Shown one piece after another: positions 22,351-31,478 of a stretch of 54,610 bases of DNA (within the stretch, counting starts at the first letter, position 1; every line of letters begins with the position of its first letter). Below the pieces are notes generated by a model that saw only the letters and a list, made by a program, of their open reading frames with translations, ran no database searches and was not told where the DNA came from. The DNA comes from Clostridiales bacterium (GTDB taxonomy: Bacteria; Bacillota; Clostridia; Christensenellales; Borkfalkiaceae): the NCBI GenBank assembly GCA_015071005.1, contig SVIG01000009.1, positions 1 to 54,610 of the forward strand, given 5' to 3'. The position numbers and the translations under genes are program-made.

Positions 22351-23181
22351 ATGTTAGAGCTCATTTGTGAAAAAACCCAATCGTTGAAGGAATTCACCGA
22401 AACACATTACGCGCAAGCGTCTTTTTTTTGGACGGCGCTTTTGAAAAATCGGGAAATCAAAGTCAACGGCAAGCGGGTTAGCGCGGACACCCGTCTTTTT
22501 GCGGGCGACGTCGTCACCTATTATCTTTCGCAAAAGCAAGCGGAAAAGGCGGCGTTTTACGTTGTCTATGAGGACGAAAACGTGCTCGTTGTCGATAAGG
22601 AAAGCGGCGTAAACTCGGAAGCGGTCTTTGCGGAATTGTCGCGCAAGGGGGAATACTATTTTTTGCACCGCTTGGATAGAAACACGACGGGCTTGATGCT
22701 GTTTGCGCGCAATCCCAAAGCGGAAAAAGCAATCCTTGACGCCTTCAAGGAAAAGCGTATCGAAAAGAAATACCACGCACTTTGTTTTGGGATTTTCCCC
22801 AAAGCGCAGGATGTTTTGGTTGCCTACTTAAAAAAGAATGCGGATAGCGCGTTAGCGCGCATTTACGATACTCCCGTGAACGGCGCGGAAAAAATTATCA
22901 CCGAGTATAAGGTGTTGGAAAAGCGCGGCGAAACCACGCTCGTGGAAATCACATTGCATACGGGCAAGACTCACCAAATTCGCGCCCATTTGTCGCATAT
23001 ACGGTGTCCCATCGTCGGGGATATGAAATACGGTGTGACGGCACAAAATAAGGCGTTAAAACGAGCAAGACAATGCCTCACGGCAAAGAGCCTGCGTGTG
23101 GAATTAAGCGGCGAATTTGCCTACTTAAACGGCTTGGTTTGGACGTCTCGTTTTGAGGCAGAAATAGTGGATAAGGAATAG
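22351..23181 (+). CDS. RluA-family pseudouridine synthase with S4 domain
   Basis: A 276-residue enzyme. The N-terminal S4-like RNA-binding region (residues about 1-65: LLKNREIKVNGKRVSADTRLFAGDVVTYY) is followed by the catalytic HRLDRNTTGLMLFARN (Asp near 109), KKYHALCFG and TTLVEITLHTGKTHQIRAHLSHI. This matches RluD/RluA-type rRNA or tRNA pseudouridine synthases. Separate from the paralogue at 18942, which lacks S4. It ends in a terminator shared with the convergent gpmI gene. Confidence 0.9.
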   Translation: MLELICEKTQSLKEFTETHYAQASFFWTALLKNREIKVNGKRVSADTRLFAGDVVTYYLSQKQAEKAAFYVVYEDENVLVVDKESGVNSEAVFAELSRKGEYYFLHRLDRNTTGLMLFARNPKAEKAILDAFKEKRIEKKYHALCFGIFPKAQDVLVAYLKKNADSALARIYDTPVNGAEKIITEYKVLEKRGETTLVEITLHTGKTHQIRAHLSHIRCPIVGDMKYGVTAQNKALKRARQCLTAKSLRVELSGEFAYLNGLVWTSRFEAEIVDKE

Positions 23182-23198
23182 GCAGGTACGAGTTGAAT

Positions 23199-23233
23199 AA
23201 AAAAGCAGTCGGTAAAAACCGACTGCTTTTTGT
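23199..23233. terminator. Bidirectional terminator between rlu and gpmI
   Basis: AAAAAAGCAGTCGG and CCGACTGCTTTTT around TAAAAA. Works for both converging genes. Confidence 0.85.
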
Positions 23234-23247
23234 GTTTTTATAAATAA

Positions 23248-24819
23248 TTATTTGATCAAGCTCTTGCCCGTCATTTCTTTGGGCTGTTCGATCTTCATCA
23301 TATCGAGAAGGGTGGGCGCAAGATCCGCCAAAACGCCGTCTTCACGAAGGGTGACGTTCTTATATTCTTCGGAAACGAGAATTACGGGAACGGGGAAGGT
23401 CGTGTGTTGCGTGAACGCGCCAACGCCGTCGTCCGCAAGCATTTGATCCGCGTTGCCGTGGTCCGCCGTCACGAGTGCCGAGCCGCCCATGGAAAGGATC
23501 TTGTCCGTCACTTTCTTCACGCATTCGTCTACGGTGTGCACCGCTTTGATCGCCGCGTCCATAATACCCGTGTGACCGACCATATCGCAGTTTGCGAAGT
23601 TCAAAATCACAACGTCGTATTCGCCCTTGTCGAGTTCTTCCAAAACCTTTTCCGTTACGGGATATGCGCTCATTTCGGGCTGCAAATCGTAGGTCGCTAC
23701 CTTCGGGGAAGGGATTACGATACGCGTTTCCCCATCGACGGGCGCTTCCAATTTCGCGTTAAAGAAGAAGGTTACGTGCGCGTACTTTTCCGTTTCCGCG
23801 ATATGGAGCTGCTTCAAACCGAGCGAAGAGATATATTGCGGAAGGGTGTTCGTGATATCGTCGGGAGGGAATGCCACGCCAACGTTTTCAAAGGACGAAT
23901 CGTACACCGCAAAACCAACGTACGTGGGAGCAAGGAAACCCGTTTTTCTTTCAAAACCGAGCGTTGCGCCCGTCTTTGCGTCCACGTAGGGGAAGTTCGC
24001 TTGCGAGAACATTCTCGAAATTTGTCTTGCTCTATCGGGACGGAAGTTGAAGCAAATAATGCTGTCGTTCTTTCCGATGAGTGCAACGGGCTTGCCATTT
24101 TCGGTAAGGTTGGTGGGAAGGATGAATTCGTCGGTCACGCCGTTTTCATAGGACGCTTTCGCCGCATCTTCCGCGCTGCCTTCGAATTGTACGCCCGTGC
24201 CGAGCGTGAGCATATCGTATGCCTTTTCTTCTCTATCCCAGTTGTTGTCGCGGTCCATAGCGTAGTATCTACCTGCTACGGAAGCGATTTTACCGAACTG
24301 CAATTCGTTGAGCTTGTCCTGCAAATCCTTCAAAAAGCCTGCGCCGGAAGTGGGGGCAACGTCGCGCCCGTCGGTAAATGCGTGGATATACACGTTTTCC
24401 AAGCCTTCCTTTTTCGCCATTTCCACCAACGCATAGAGATGGTCGGTGTGGCTGTGTACGCCGCCCGTCGAAACGAGCCCGTAAAGGTGGAGCTTTTTGC
24501 CGTTTTCTTTTGCCGCGTGCATTGCGCGGAGAAGTTCCGCGTTCTTGAAAAATTCGCCGTCGCGGATATCTTTCGTGATTTTCGTAAGGTCTTGATAGAC
24601 GATACGGCCAGCACCGATGTTCAAATGCCCAACTTCACTATTGCCCATTTGACCGTCGGGAAGTCCGACCGACATACCGCTCGCGCCAAGTTGTGCGGAA
24701 GGGTATTTATTTTTCAGCTCATTAACGTATTTGCTGCCGTCCGCGATAATGGCGTTGCCCTGCGCGGAGGGGTTGATTCCATAGCCGTCCATAATAATGA
24801 TAGCATAGGGAGTTCTCAT
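23248..24819 (-). CDS. gpmI: 2,3-bisphosphoglycerate-independent phosphoglycerate mutase
   Basis: The enzyme interconverts 3- and 2-phosphoglycerate in glycolysis using two manganese ions and a phosphoserine. Length 523 aa, normal for the family. N-terminal metal site IIMDGYGIN, the phospho-acceptor Ser in GNSEVGHLNIGAGR, FTDGRDVAP, FRPDRARQI and the C-terminal metal site TADHGNADQM are all visible. Third gene of the pgk-tpiA-gpmI operon, in the order of the pathway. A GGGGGC/GCCCCC hairpin lies in the spacer before tpiA. Confidence 0.96.
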   Translation of the reverse strand: MRTPYAIIIMDGYGINPSAQGNAIIADGSKYVNELKNKYPSAQLGASGMSVGLPDGQMGNSEVGHLNIGAGRIVYQDLTKITKDIRDGEFFKNAELLRAMHAAKENGKKLHLYGLVSTGGVHSHTDHLYALVEMAKKEGLENVYIHAFTDGRDVAPTSGAGFLKDLQDKLNELQFGKIASVAGRYYAMDRDNNWDREEKAYDMLTLGTGVQFEGSAEDAAKASYENGVTDEFILPTNLTENGKPVALIGKNDSIICFNFRPDRARQISRMFSQANFPYVDAKTGATLGFERKTGFLAPTYVGFAVYDSSFENVGVAFPPDDITNTLPQYISSLGLKQLHIAETEKYAHVTFFFNAKLEAPVDGETRIVIPSPKVATYDLQPEMSAYPVTEKVLEELDKGEYDVVILNFANCDMVGHTGIMDAAIKAVHTVDECVKKVTDKILSMGGSALVTADHGNADQMLADDGVGAFTQHTTFPVPVILVSEEYKNVTLREDGVLADLAPTLLDMMKIEQPKEMTGKSLIK

Positions 24820-24847
24820 AGTTTTATCTCCTTAAAAAATACAAAAT

Positions 24848-24888
24848 GGTGGGGGCAGGTACGCGTCGAATACGTCCAAGCCCCCAAG
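24848..24888 (-). other. Intercistronic hairpin between tpiA and gpmI
   Basis: GGGGGC and GCCCCC pair across an ACG/CGT inner stem. It contains the dispersed word GGTACGCG. It may stabilise or process the operon mRNA. Confidence 0.4.
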
Positions 24889-24907
24889 ATATTGCCTAAA
24901 AATCAGC

Positions 24908-25654
24908 TTACTTGTCGAAGTTTACGATTGCAGCGAAGTCGGGTGCTTTCAAGGAAGCGCCGCCAATCAAACCGCCGTCGATTTCGGGCATAGCCATAAG
25001 TTCTTTGCAGTTGCCTGCGTTCATGCTGCCGCCGTATTGGATGCGAAGAGCTTCCGCGCATTTCGGGCAGAACATTTCGCCAACCGTCTTACGGATGAAA
25101 GCGATCGTTTCATTTGCTTGTTCAGCCGTTGCGGTTTTGCCCGTACCGATTGCCCAAACGGGTTCGTAAGCGATCACGATCTTGGTGATATCTTCGATAC
25201 CCTTCAAGCCTTCGTGGATTTGGGTAGCCAAAACTTCTTCCGTCTTGCCCGTTTCTCTTTCTTCGAGCGATTCACCGATACAAACGATGGGGGTAAGACC
25301 GTTTGCGAGCGCGGTAAGCGTTCTCTTGTTTACCGTTTCGTCCGTTTCCGCGAAGTATTGACGACGTTCGCTGTGACCGATAATAACGTATTCCACGCCG
25401 TATTCCAAAAGCATCGCCGCGGAGATTTCACCCGTGTATGCGCCTTTTTCAGCGAAGTGTACGTTTTCTGCGCCAAGCTTAATGTTCGTGCCTTTGATCG
25501 CTTCGCTGATTGCGGGGATGTTGATCGCGGGTACGCATACGACTACGTCGCAGTTAGCTTCCGTCACAAGGGGGGCGATCGCGTTTACAAGCGCTACGCC
25601 TTGGGATGCGGTGTTGTTCATTTTCCAGTTGCCTGCAATAATAGGTCTTCTCAT
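24908..25654 (-). CDS. tpiA: Triosephosphate isomerase
   Basis: Start at 25654 gives the usual beginning MRRPIIAGNWKMN and 248 residues; an upstream in-frame extension runs through the intergenic hairpin and is rejected. The catalytic Lys (NWKMN), His (IIGHSERRQ), Glu (AYEPVWAIGTG) and the phosphate loop GGSMNAGN are present. It interconverts glyceraldehyde-3-phosphate and dihydroxyacetone phosphate. Middle gene of the operon; preceded by a GGAG site. Confidence 0.96.
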   Translation of the reverse strand: MRRPIIAGNWKMNNTASQGVALVNAIAPLVTEANCDVVVCVPAINIPAISEAIKGTNIKLGAENVHFAEKGAYTGEISAAMLLEYGVEYVIIGHSERRQYFAETDETVNKRTLTALANGLTPIVCIGESLEERETGKTEEVLATQIHEGLKGIEDITKIVIAYEPVWAIGTGKTATAEQANETIAFIRKTVGEMFCPKCAEALRIQYGGSMNAGNCKELMAMPEIDGGLIGGASLKAPDFAAIVNFDK

Positions 25655-25712
25655 AGTTGTTAAAACACTCCTAATCTGTTTTTTCTTTTTTTGTTGGTTT
25701 TTATACATGGTA

Positions 25713-25737
25713 CAAGGGCGAATCAAGTTCGCCCTTG
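25713..25737 (-). other. Intercistronic hairpin between pgk and tpiA
   Basis: CAAGGGCGAA (25713-25722) pairs with TTCGCCCTTG (25728-25737). There is no strong T-run, so it is a processing or attenuation element rather than a full terminator. Confidence 0.5.
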
Positions 25738-25748
25738 CTAATTTTCAA

Positions 25749-27065
25749 TTATTTGTCGTTAAGGCAAGCGATACCGGGAAGCACTTTACCTTCAAAAAGT
25801 TCGAGAGAAGCGCCGCCGCCCGTCGAAATATGGGTCATCTTATCCGCATAGCCGAGTACTTGTACAGCCGCCGCAGAGTCGCCGCCGCCGATGATGGTGG
25901 TTGCCTTGCCGTAAGCGTTTGCAAGGGAAGCCGCTACCGCTTTCGTGCCTTCCGCCAAAATGGGGTTTTCGAATACGCCCATAGGACCGTTCCAAATCAC
26001 CGATTTTGCATTAGCAACAGCCGCCGCAAACGCTTTCTTCGTTTCAGGACCGATGTCAAGACCCATCATATCGTCGGGGATATTCATGGAATCTACGACA
26101 ACCGTATCAATAGGCGCGTCGATGGGGTTGGGGAAAGACTTCGCCGCAACCGTATCAACGGGGAGAAGAATCGTCTTGCCGAGCGATTCCGCTTTTTGAA
26201 GCATTTCGAGGCAGTAATCGATCTTTTCGTCGTCCACGAGGGAGTTGCCGATCTTGCCGCCCTTTGCCTTCAAGAAGGTGTACGCCATACCGCCGCCGAT
26301 AACGAGCGTATCGCATTTTTCCAACAAGTTGGAAATAACGTTGAGTTTATCCGCAACCTTCGCGCCGCCAAGGATTGCAACGAAAGGTCTTTCGGGGTTT
26401 TCAAGAGTGTCCGCCATAACGGAAAGTTCTTTTTCGATCAAGAAACCGCAAGCCGCCGTGGATACCAAGCCTTCTTCTACGATACCAGCCGTAGAGGAGT
26501 GGGAGCGGTGCGCCGTACCGAACGCGTCGTTCACGTATACTTCGCAGTAGGAAGCGAGCGCTTGCATGAATTCAGGCGCTTTCTTTTCTTCGCCCTTATG
26601 GAAACGAAGGTTTTCCAAAAGTACGCATTCGCCTTCTTTGCAAGCCGCAACTTTCGCCTTCGCGTCTTCGCCGATAACGTCGGTCGCAAACGTTACCTTG
26701 CCGTCCAAAAGTTCGTTCAAACGAGCCGCAACGGGTGCAAGGGAAAGTTTCTTTACGTCTTTCTTTGCTTTTTCAAGGAATTCTTCGGTTGCCGCAGCCT
26801 GCTGATCTTCGGGAAGCGCCGCTACTTTGCCTTTTTCCTTCTTGTTGAGTTCGAGTTTAGCGTCGAATACGTTGTGGGGCTTGCCCATGTGCGAGCAAAG
26901 CACAACCTTCGCGCCTTGTTCCATAAGGTATTTAATCGTAGGAAGCGCGCCAACGATACGGTTTTCGTCGGTGATCACGCCGTCTTTCATGGGTACGTTG
27001 AAGTCGCATCTTACAAGGACTTTTTTGCCCTTAACGTCTACGTCTTTGACAGTTTTCTTGTTCAT
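25749..27065 (-). CDS. pgk: Phosphoglycerate kinase with a charged insertion
   Basis: The enzyme transfers phosphate from 1,3-bisphosphoglycerate to ADP. Typical motifs: [14 protein letters not shown] (N-terminal substrate site), [20 protein letters not shown]-type segment, [10 protein letters not shown] and a C-terminal GGGDSAAAV nucleotide site. At 438 residues it is longer than most (about 395): a Lys/Glu-rich insertion of about 40 residues follows SHMGKP (around 60-110) and looks helical. First gene of the operon pgk-tpiA-gpmI. Confidence 0.96.
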   Translation of the reverse strand: MNKKTVKDVDVKGKKVLVRCDFNVPMKDGVITDENRIVGALPTIKYLMEQGAKVVLCSHMGKPHNVFDAKLELNKKEKGKVAALPEDQQAAATEEFLEKAKKDVKKLSLAPVAARLNELLDGKVTFATDVIGEDAKAKVAACKEGECVLLENLRFHKGEEKKAPEFMQALASYCEVYVNDAFGTAHRSHSSTAGIVEEGLVSTAACGFLIEKELSVMADTLENPERPFVAILGGAKVADKLNVISNLLEKCDTLVIGGGMAYTFLKAKGGKIGNSLVDDEKIDYCLEMLQKAESLGKTILLPVDTVAAKSFPNPIDAPIDTVVVDSMNIPDDMMGLDIGPETKKAFAAAVANAKSVIWNGPMGVFENPILAEGTKAVAASLANAYGKATTIIGGGDSAAAVQVLGYADKMTHISTGGGASLELFEGKVLPGIACLNDK

Positions 27066-27110
27066 AGAATTTAAGCACTCCTTTGCTGTTATTTTTTTAC
27101 ATACACATAT

Positions 27111-27139
27111 ATGATACTCGTTTTTCCAAGCTTTGTCAA
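27111..27139 (-). promoter_or_regulatory. Promoter of the pgk-tpiA-gpmI operon
   Basis: Minus strand: TTGACA (27139 to 27134), 17-bp spacer, TATCAT (27116 to 27111). Start about 40 nt before pgk. Confidence 0.8.
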
Positions 27140-27193
27140 CTTTTTACTTATGTAAAAAGGAAAAAACTTTTTGAAAGGTTTGCGAAATAAATC

Positions 27194-27223
27194 TTGACGA
27201 AAGGGAAGGGGATGTGTTATAAT
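27194..27223 (+). promoter_or_regulatory. Promoter of thyA-folA
   Basis: TTGACG (27194-27199), 18-bp spacer, TATAAT (27218-27223). Confidence 0.75.
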
Positions 27224-27252
27224 AGTTAGGATGACACAAAAGAGGTGGGTCT

Positions 27253-28083
27253 ATGAGTAGAGCGGATGAAATTTTTGCGCAAAACATGAAGGACATTATG
27301 GAAAACGGGTATTGGGACACCGATTTGCCCGTACGTCCCCGTTGGGATGACGGTACGCCGGCGCATACCGTAAAAAAATTCGGGATTGTCAACCGTTACA
27401 ATTTGCAGGAAGAATTCCCGATTCTTACCATGCGTAGAACGGCGTTTAAGTCCTGTATTGACGAGCTTTTATGGATTTGGCAGAAAAAGAGCAACAACAT
27501 CAAGGACTTGAATTCGCATATTTGGGATAGCTGGGCGGACGAAAACGGTTCGATCGGTAAGGCGTACGGCTATCAGCTCGGCGTGAAGCATAAGTACAAG
27601 GAAGGGGAGTTCGACCAAGTAGACAGAGTTCTTTACGACTTGAAACACAATCCGTCCAGCCGCCGTATTATGACGAATATCTACAATTTCCAAGACCTGC
27701 ACGAAATGGGCTTGTACCCTTGCGCGTACTCGATGACCTTTAACGTTTCAGGGGACACTCTCAACGGAATTTTGAATCAGCGCTCCAACGATATGCTTAC
27801 CGCGAACAACTGGAACGTAGTGCAGTACGCGATTTTGCTGATTATGATGGCGCAGGTTTCTGGGTTGAAGGCGGGCGAGCTCGTGCACGTGATCGCGGAC
27901 GCGCATATTTATGATAGACATATCCCGCTTGTGGAAGAAATTTTGCAAAATCCCCGTCACAAAGCGCCGAAGCTCGTAGTGGACGAAAGTATTACGAATT
28001 TCTACGATTTCACGGTGGACAGCTTCAAGCTCGTAGACTACGAGTACGAGAAACTTGAAAAGAAAATCCCGGTGGCGATATGA
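27253..28083 (+). CDS. thyA: Thymidylate synthase
   Basis: A 276-residue folate-dependent enzyme making dTMP from dUMP. The RWDDGTPAHTVKKFG start, the LYPCAYSMTF catalytic Cys segment and the dUMP-binding region LNQRSNDMLTANNWNVVQYAI are in the family order, followed by HVIADAHIYDRHI. The stop overlaps folA by ATGA, so the two are translationally coupled: thyA produces dihydrofolate that folA recycles. Confidence 0.95.
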   Translation: MSRADEIFAQNMKDIMENGYWDTDLPVRPRWDDGTPAHTVKKFGIVNRYNLQEEFPILTMRRTAFKSCIDELLWIWQKKSNNIKDLNSHIWDSWADENGSIGKAYGYQLGVKHKYKEGEFDQVDRVLYDLKHNPSSRRIMTNIYNFQDLHEMGLYPCAYSMTFNVSGDTLNGILNQRSNDMLTANNWNVVQYAILLIMMAQVSGLKAGELVHVIADAHIYDRHIPLVEEILQNPRHKAPKLVVDESITNFYDFTVDSFKLVDYEYEKLEKKIPVAI

Positions 28084-28580
28084 TTTACGCGATTGTACAC
28101 GCCGACAAGGAATGGGGAATCGGAAAGGGGAACGATATGATGTTTTCCCTGCCTAAGGACATGAAATTTTTCCGTGAAACGACGATGGGGCACACCGTCG
28201 TTATGGGGGGGAATACTCTGCGCTCTTTTCCCAATCAAAAACCGCTCAAAAATCGGGTGAATATCGTATTATCAAGGGGGCAGGTACGCGATGACTGCGT
28301 AATTGTCCGTTCTTACGACGAGTTGAAAAACGCGATGAAAGCACGCGAAAACGAGGATATTTTCGTGATCGGCGGCGGCGAAGTATATAGGGAATTGCTC
28401 CCGTACTGTCACGGTGCTTACGTGACCAAGGTGGACGCGATTGGCGGCGCGGAAGTGTTCTTCCCGAACTTGGATGCGCACCCCGATTTCGTCTGCGTGG
28501 AAGAGGGCGAGCCGATTGAAGATAACGGCTTGACGATTCGATTCACTAAGTATGAGAATAAAAACGTAAAGAGCTTATAA
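28080..28580 (+). CDS. folA: Dihydrofolate reductase
   Basis: A 166-residue reductase regenerating tetrahydrofolate with NADPH. IVHADKEWGIGKGNDMMFSLPKDMKFFRE contains the substrate-binding Asp replaced by the usual LPKDMKFF variant, TVVMGGNTLRSFP is the cofactor segment and FVIGGGEVYRELL the GG turn. Coupled to thyA. The protein contains the dispersed nucleotide word GGGGGCAGGTACGCG in its coding sequence. Confidence 0.94.
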   Translation: MIYAIVHADKEWGIGKGNDMMFSLPKDMKFFRETTMGHTVVMGGNTLRSFPNQKPLKNRVNIVLSRGQVRDDCVIVRSYDELKNAMKARENEDIFVIGGGEVYRELLPYCHGAYVTKVDAIGGAEVFFPNLDAHPDFVCVEEGEPIEDNGLTIRFTKYENKNVKSL

Positions 28581-28595
28581 CGGCTTAAAAAAAGG

Positions 28596-28624
28596 AAAAA
28601 ACCGCAAACTTTTGCGGTTTTTTT
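28596..28624 (+). terminator. Terminator of thyA-folA
   Basis: AAAAAACCGCAA, ACT loop, TTGCGGTTTTTTTT. Confidence 0.85.
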
Positions 28625-28665
28625 TATATTTATAAAAAATTTTCCGAAAAACGCCCGTGAAATTC

Positions 28666-28694
28666 TTGTCATTTACAAGGGAAAGTATTAAAAT
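28666..28694 (+). promoter_or_regulatory. Probable promoter of typA
   Basis: TTGTCA (28666-28671), 17-bp spacer, TAAAAT (28689-28694). Confidence 0.55.
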
Positions 28695-28734
28695 AGTAGG
28701 GTTGAAAAGTTTACAAAGGAAAGGAGTCCTATTT

Positions 28735-30561
28735 ATGATTAGAAACGATTTAAGAAACGTAGCGATTATTGCTCACGTTGACCACGGTAAAACGACGCTT
28801 GTCAACGAAATGTTGGCGCAAGGCGGTGTATTCCGTGAAAATCAGCAGGTACAGGACCGCGTAATGGACAGCGGTGATTTGGAAAGAGAACGCGGCATCA
28901 CCATTCTCGCGAAAAATACGTCCGCGCACTACAACGGCGTAAAAATCAATATTATCGACACCCCTGGTCACGCCGATTTCTCGGGGGAAGTAGAACGCGT
29001 TTTGAAGATGGTAAACGGCGCAATCATTCTCGTTGACTCGGCGGAAGGTCCGTTGCCTCAAACTCGTTTTGTTATGCAAAAGGCGTTGCAGCTCGGCTTA
29101 AAAACGATTATCGTCATCAATAAAGTGGATAGACCGGACGCGCGTATTGCGGAGGTTGTGGAAGAAATGCAGCTTTTGATGATGGATCTTGACGCGACGG
29201 ACGAACAGCTTGAAAGCCCGATCGTTTATTGCTGCGGCAGAGAGGGTACGGCTTCCCTTGATCCCGATCATCAAGAACCGAATTTGAATCCCTTGTTCGA
29301 TACGATTTTAGAGACGATTCCCCCTATGGAAATGGATACGGAAGGGGCGGGTCAGCTTTTGGTTTCCTGCATCGACTATAACGAATTTGTGGGCCGTATC
29401 GGTATTGGTAGAATCGAACGCGGCGTCATCCGTTCCAACGAGCCCGTTTCCATTTGCAATTTTAACGATAGCAAGGTCAGAACGAACTGCAAAATCGCAA
29501 ATCTTTACCAAATCGAAGGCTTGGAAAGAGTGCCCGTAGAACGTGCGCAGGCAGGCGACATCGTTATGTTCTCGGGGATTGACGGACTCAATATTGGGGA
29601 TACCGTGTGCGAGCCGACGGCGGTTGAGCCGGTTGAATTCGTGAAAATCGAGGACCCGACGGTGGAGATGACTTTCTCGGTAAACGACAGTCCGTTCGCA
29701 GGCAAGGAAGGGAAATTCGTCACGAGCAGACAGCTCCGCGATAGACTCTATAAAGAGCTCCTTCGCGACGTGTCCTTGCGCGTAAACGACACCGAGCTTG
29801 CGGATAGTTTCCGCGTGTGCGGCCGTGGGGAAATGCACCTTTCCATCTTGATTGAAACGATGCGAAGAGAAGGCTACGAATTCCAAGTATCCACGCCCAA
29901 AGTATTGTATAAAGAAATCGACGGCGTGCGTCACGAGCCGATTGAACGCTTCGTTGCGGACGTGCCCGAAGATATGACCGGCTCCGTATTTTCCGCGATG
30001 GGGAATAGAAAGGGCAACCTTGTACAAATGACGGCAATCGGTAACAGAATGCGTTTGGAATTCACCGTTCCTTCCCGTGGTTTGTTTGGCTACAAGAGCG
30101 AATTCTTGACGGACACGAAGGGGCAAGGGATTATGAACACGATTTTCTATTCCTACGAACCCTACAAGGGGGATATGCAGCGTAGAAATACGGGTTCGCT
30201 CGTAGCGCATGAAACGGGTGAAGCGGTCACGTACGGCTTGTTCAATGCACAAGGCAGAGGGAATTTGTTTATTACTCCCGGTACGCCCGTATATCAAGGT
30301 ATGGTTGTTGGTTATACCAATCTTTCCGACGATATCAACGTAAACGTTTGTAAGACAAAACACTTGTCGAACACCCGTTCTTCGGGGAGCGACGACGCGT
30401 TGACCCTTGTTCCCGTAAGCAAAATGAGCTTGGAAGAATGCCTCGAATTTATCGCTGATGACGAGCTTTTGGAAGTGACGCCGAAGTCCTTGCGTATTAG
30501 AAAACGCATTTTGGATAGCGAACTTCGCGCCAAGGCAAGAGCAAAAGAAAAGAAGCAATAA
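28735..30561 (+). CDS. typA: Ribosome-associated GTPase TypA/BipA
   Basis: Start at 28735 is set by AAGGAG upstream and by the family start MIRNDLRNVAIIAHVDHGKTT. G-domain: AHVDHGKTT (G1), ERGITILAKNT (G2), DTPGHADF (G3), NKVDRPDA (G4). Domains II, III and V and the TypA-specific C-terminus follow (608 aa). TypA binds the ribosome and supports late assembly and stress adaptation. The HAD phosphatase gene begins nine bases after its stop and is probably co-transcribed. Confidence 0.96.
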   Translation: MIRNDLRNVAIIAHVDHGKTTLVNEMLAQGGVFRENQQVQDRVMDSGDLERERGITILAKNTSAHYNGVKINIIDTPGHADFSGEVERVLKMVNGAIILVDSAEGPLPQTRFVMQKALQLGLKTIIVINKVDRPDARIAEVVEEMQLLMMDLDATDEQLESPIVYCCGREGTASLDPDHQEPNLNPLFDTILETIPPMEMDTEGAGQLLVSCIDYNEFVGRIGIGRIERGVIRSNEPVSICNFNDSKVRTNCKIANLYQIEGLERVPVERAQAGDIVMFSGIDGLNIGDTVCEPTAVEPVEFVKIEDPTVEMTFSVNDSPFAGKEGKFVTSRQLRDRLYKELLRDVSLRVNDTELADSFRVCGRGEMHLSILIETMRREGYEFQVSTPKVLYKEIDGVRHEPIERFVADVPEDMTGSVFSAMGNRKGNLVQMTAIGNRMRLEFTVPSRGLFGYKSEFLTDTKGQGIMNTIFYSYEPYKGDMQRRNTGSLVAHETGEAVTYGLFNAQGRGNLFITPGTPVYQGMVVGYTNLSDDINVNVCKTKHLSNTRSSGSDDALTLVPVSKMSLEECLEFIADDELLEVTPKSLRIRKRILDSELRAKARAKEKKQ

Positions 30562-30569
30562 AGGCTACC

Positions 30570-31223
30570 ATGTACGCGTTGAAATGTAAAAATTACGTTT
30601 TTGACTTGGACGGTACGCTGTTGGATTCTATGCCGCTTGCGGTCAAAATCGTGCTCGATTATCTGGACGAGTACGGTGTGCCTTACGAGCCGAGTATCGT
30701 CAAGATTTTAACGCCGCTTGGTTTTCGGGGAATTTCCGTCTACTATGCAAGGGAGCTTGGAATTCCGCGTACACCCGACGAGATTTACGCGGCGTTTACG
30801 GAACGGCTTTCCAAAGCCTACGCGGACGAAATGCCCTTAAAAACGGGCGTGGTAGAGGCATTAAAGGGCTTAAAATCGCAGGGCGCGCGTTTGTGCGTGC
30901 TTACGGCGAGTCCGCACGAATTCACCGATATTTGCTTGAAAAATCGAGGGATTTACGAGCTGTTTGATTGCGTGTGGACGGCGGAGGATTTTGGCATGCT
31001 GAAATCGGACGTTCGTATTTATGGAGAAGTAGCCAATCGATTAAAGGTAAATATTTCCGAATGTGCGATGGTGGACGATAGCTTGCGCGTATTAAAGACG
31101 GCAAAGAGCGCAGGTATGCGTACGATTGGCGTTTACGAGCCTTTTTCGGAAGACGAATGGGCGGAGATTGAAAGGACAGCGGATTTTTGCGTGCGCCGTT
31201 TGGACGAGCTTATGGAAAAGTAA
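30570..31223 (+). CDS. HAD-superfamily hydrolase, phosphoglycolate/pyrophosphatase-like
   Basis: A 217-residue HAD enzyme: motif I FDLDGTLLDS (nucleophile Asp13), a cap domain of helices (about 20-85), motif II LTASP, Lys motif near MLKSDVRIYG and motif III MVDDSLRVL. Class IA cap as in phosphoglycolate phosphatase or PpaX, so a small phosphomonoester substrate is expected; which one cannot be said. Starts nine bases after typA. Its first codons are a copy of the dispersed word ACCATGTACGCGTTGAAAT. Confidence 0.88.
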   Translation: MYALKCKNYVFDLDGTLLDSMPLAVKIVLDYLDEYGVPYEPSIVKILTPLGFRGISVYYARELGIPRTPDEIYAAFTERLSKAYADEMPLKTGVVEALKGLKSQGARLCVLTASPHEFTDICLKNRGIYELFDCVWTAEDFGMLKSDVRIYGEVANRLKVNISECAMVDDSLRVLKTAKSAGMRTIGVYEPFSEDEWAEIERTADFCVRRLDELMEK

Positions 31224-31233
31224 AAGGAAAATT

Positions 31234-31259
31234 ACGGAAAAGGATTTTTTCCGTTTTTC
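31234..31259 (+). terminator. Terminator after the HAD gene
   Basis: ACGGAAAA (31234-31241) pairs with TTTTCCGT (31247-31254), followed by TTTTCT. Confidence 0.75.
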
Positions 31260-31261
31260 TT

Positions 31262-31295
31262 TACGCGCGTGCGCGTATGTACGTATATGCGCGTA
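31262..31295. other. 34-nt perfectly alternating purine-pyrimidine tract
   Basis: Every base from T31262 to A31295 alternates pyrimidine and purine, mostly CG, GT and AT steps, with a CG-rich start. Such tracts favour left-handed Z-DNA under negative supercoiling. It lies between a terminator and the rpsJ promoter, the start of the longest operon here. The rest of the gap 31224-31443 is AT-rich with no gene. Confidence 0.6.
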
Positions 31296-31443
31296 ATGCG
31301 TGGGTATGCGCTCGCACTATTATATTTAATGGCGGCAGGTGTAAAAAACGGCAAAAAGGGGAATGCTCTTTATGCGCGAAAATGGCAAATATTCCCAAAA
31401 AATAAAAAAATAAAAAATTTTTCAAAAAAGTTGTTTCAAACGC

Positions 31444-31472
31444 TTGACACATATTGACAAAACTGGTATTAT
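31444..31472 (+). promoter_or_regulatory. Main promoter of the S10-spc-alpha operon
   Basis: TTGACA (31444-31449), 17-bp spacer, TATTAT (31467-31472). A start near 31479 leaves a leader of about 240 nt before rpsJ. Confidence 0.8.
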
Positions 31473-31478
31473 AAATAG

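Noticed and set aside
23404-24993. 529-aa plus-strand frame opposite gpmI
   Set aside because: It is Arg/His/Val-rich antisense noise over a conserved enzyme.
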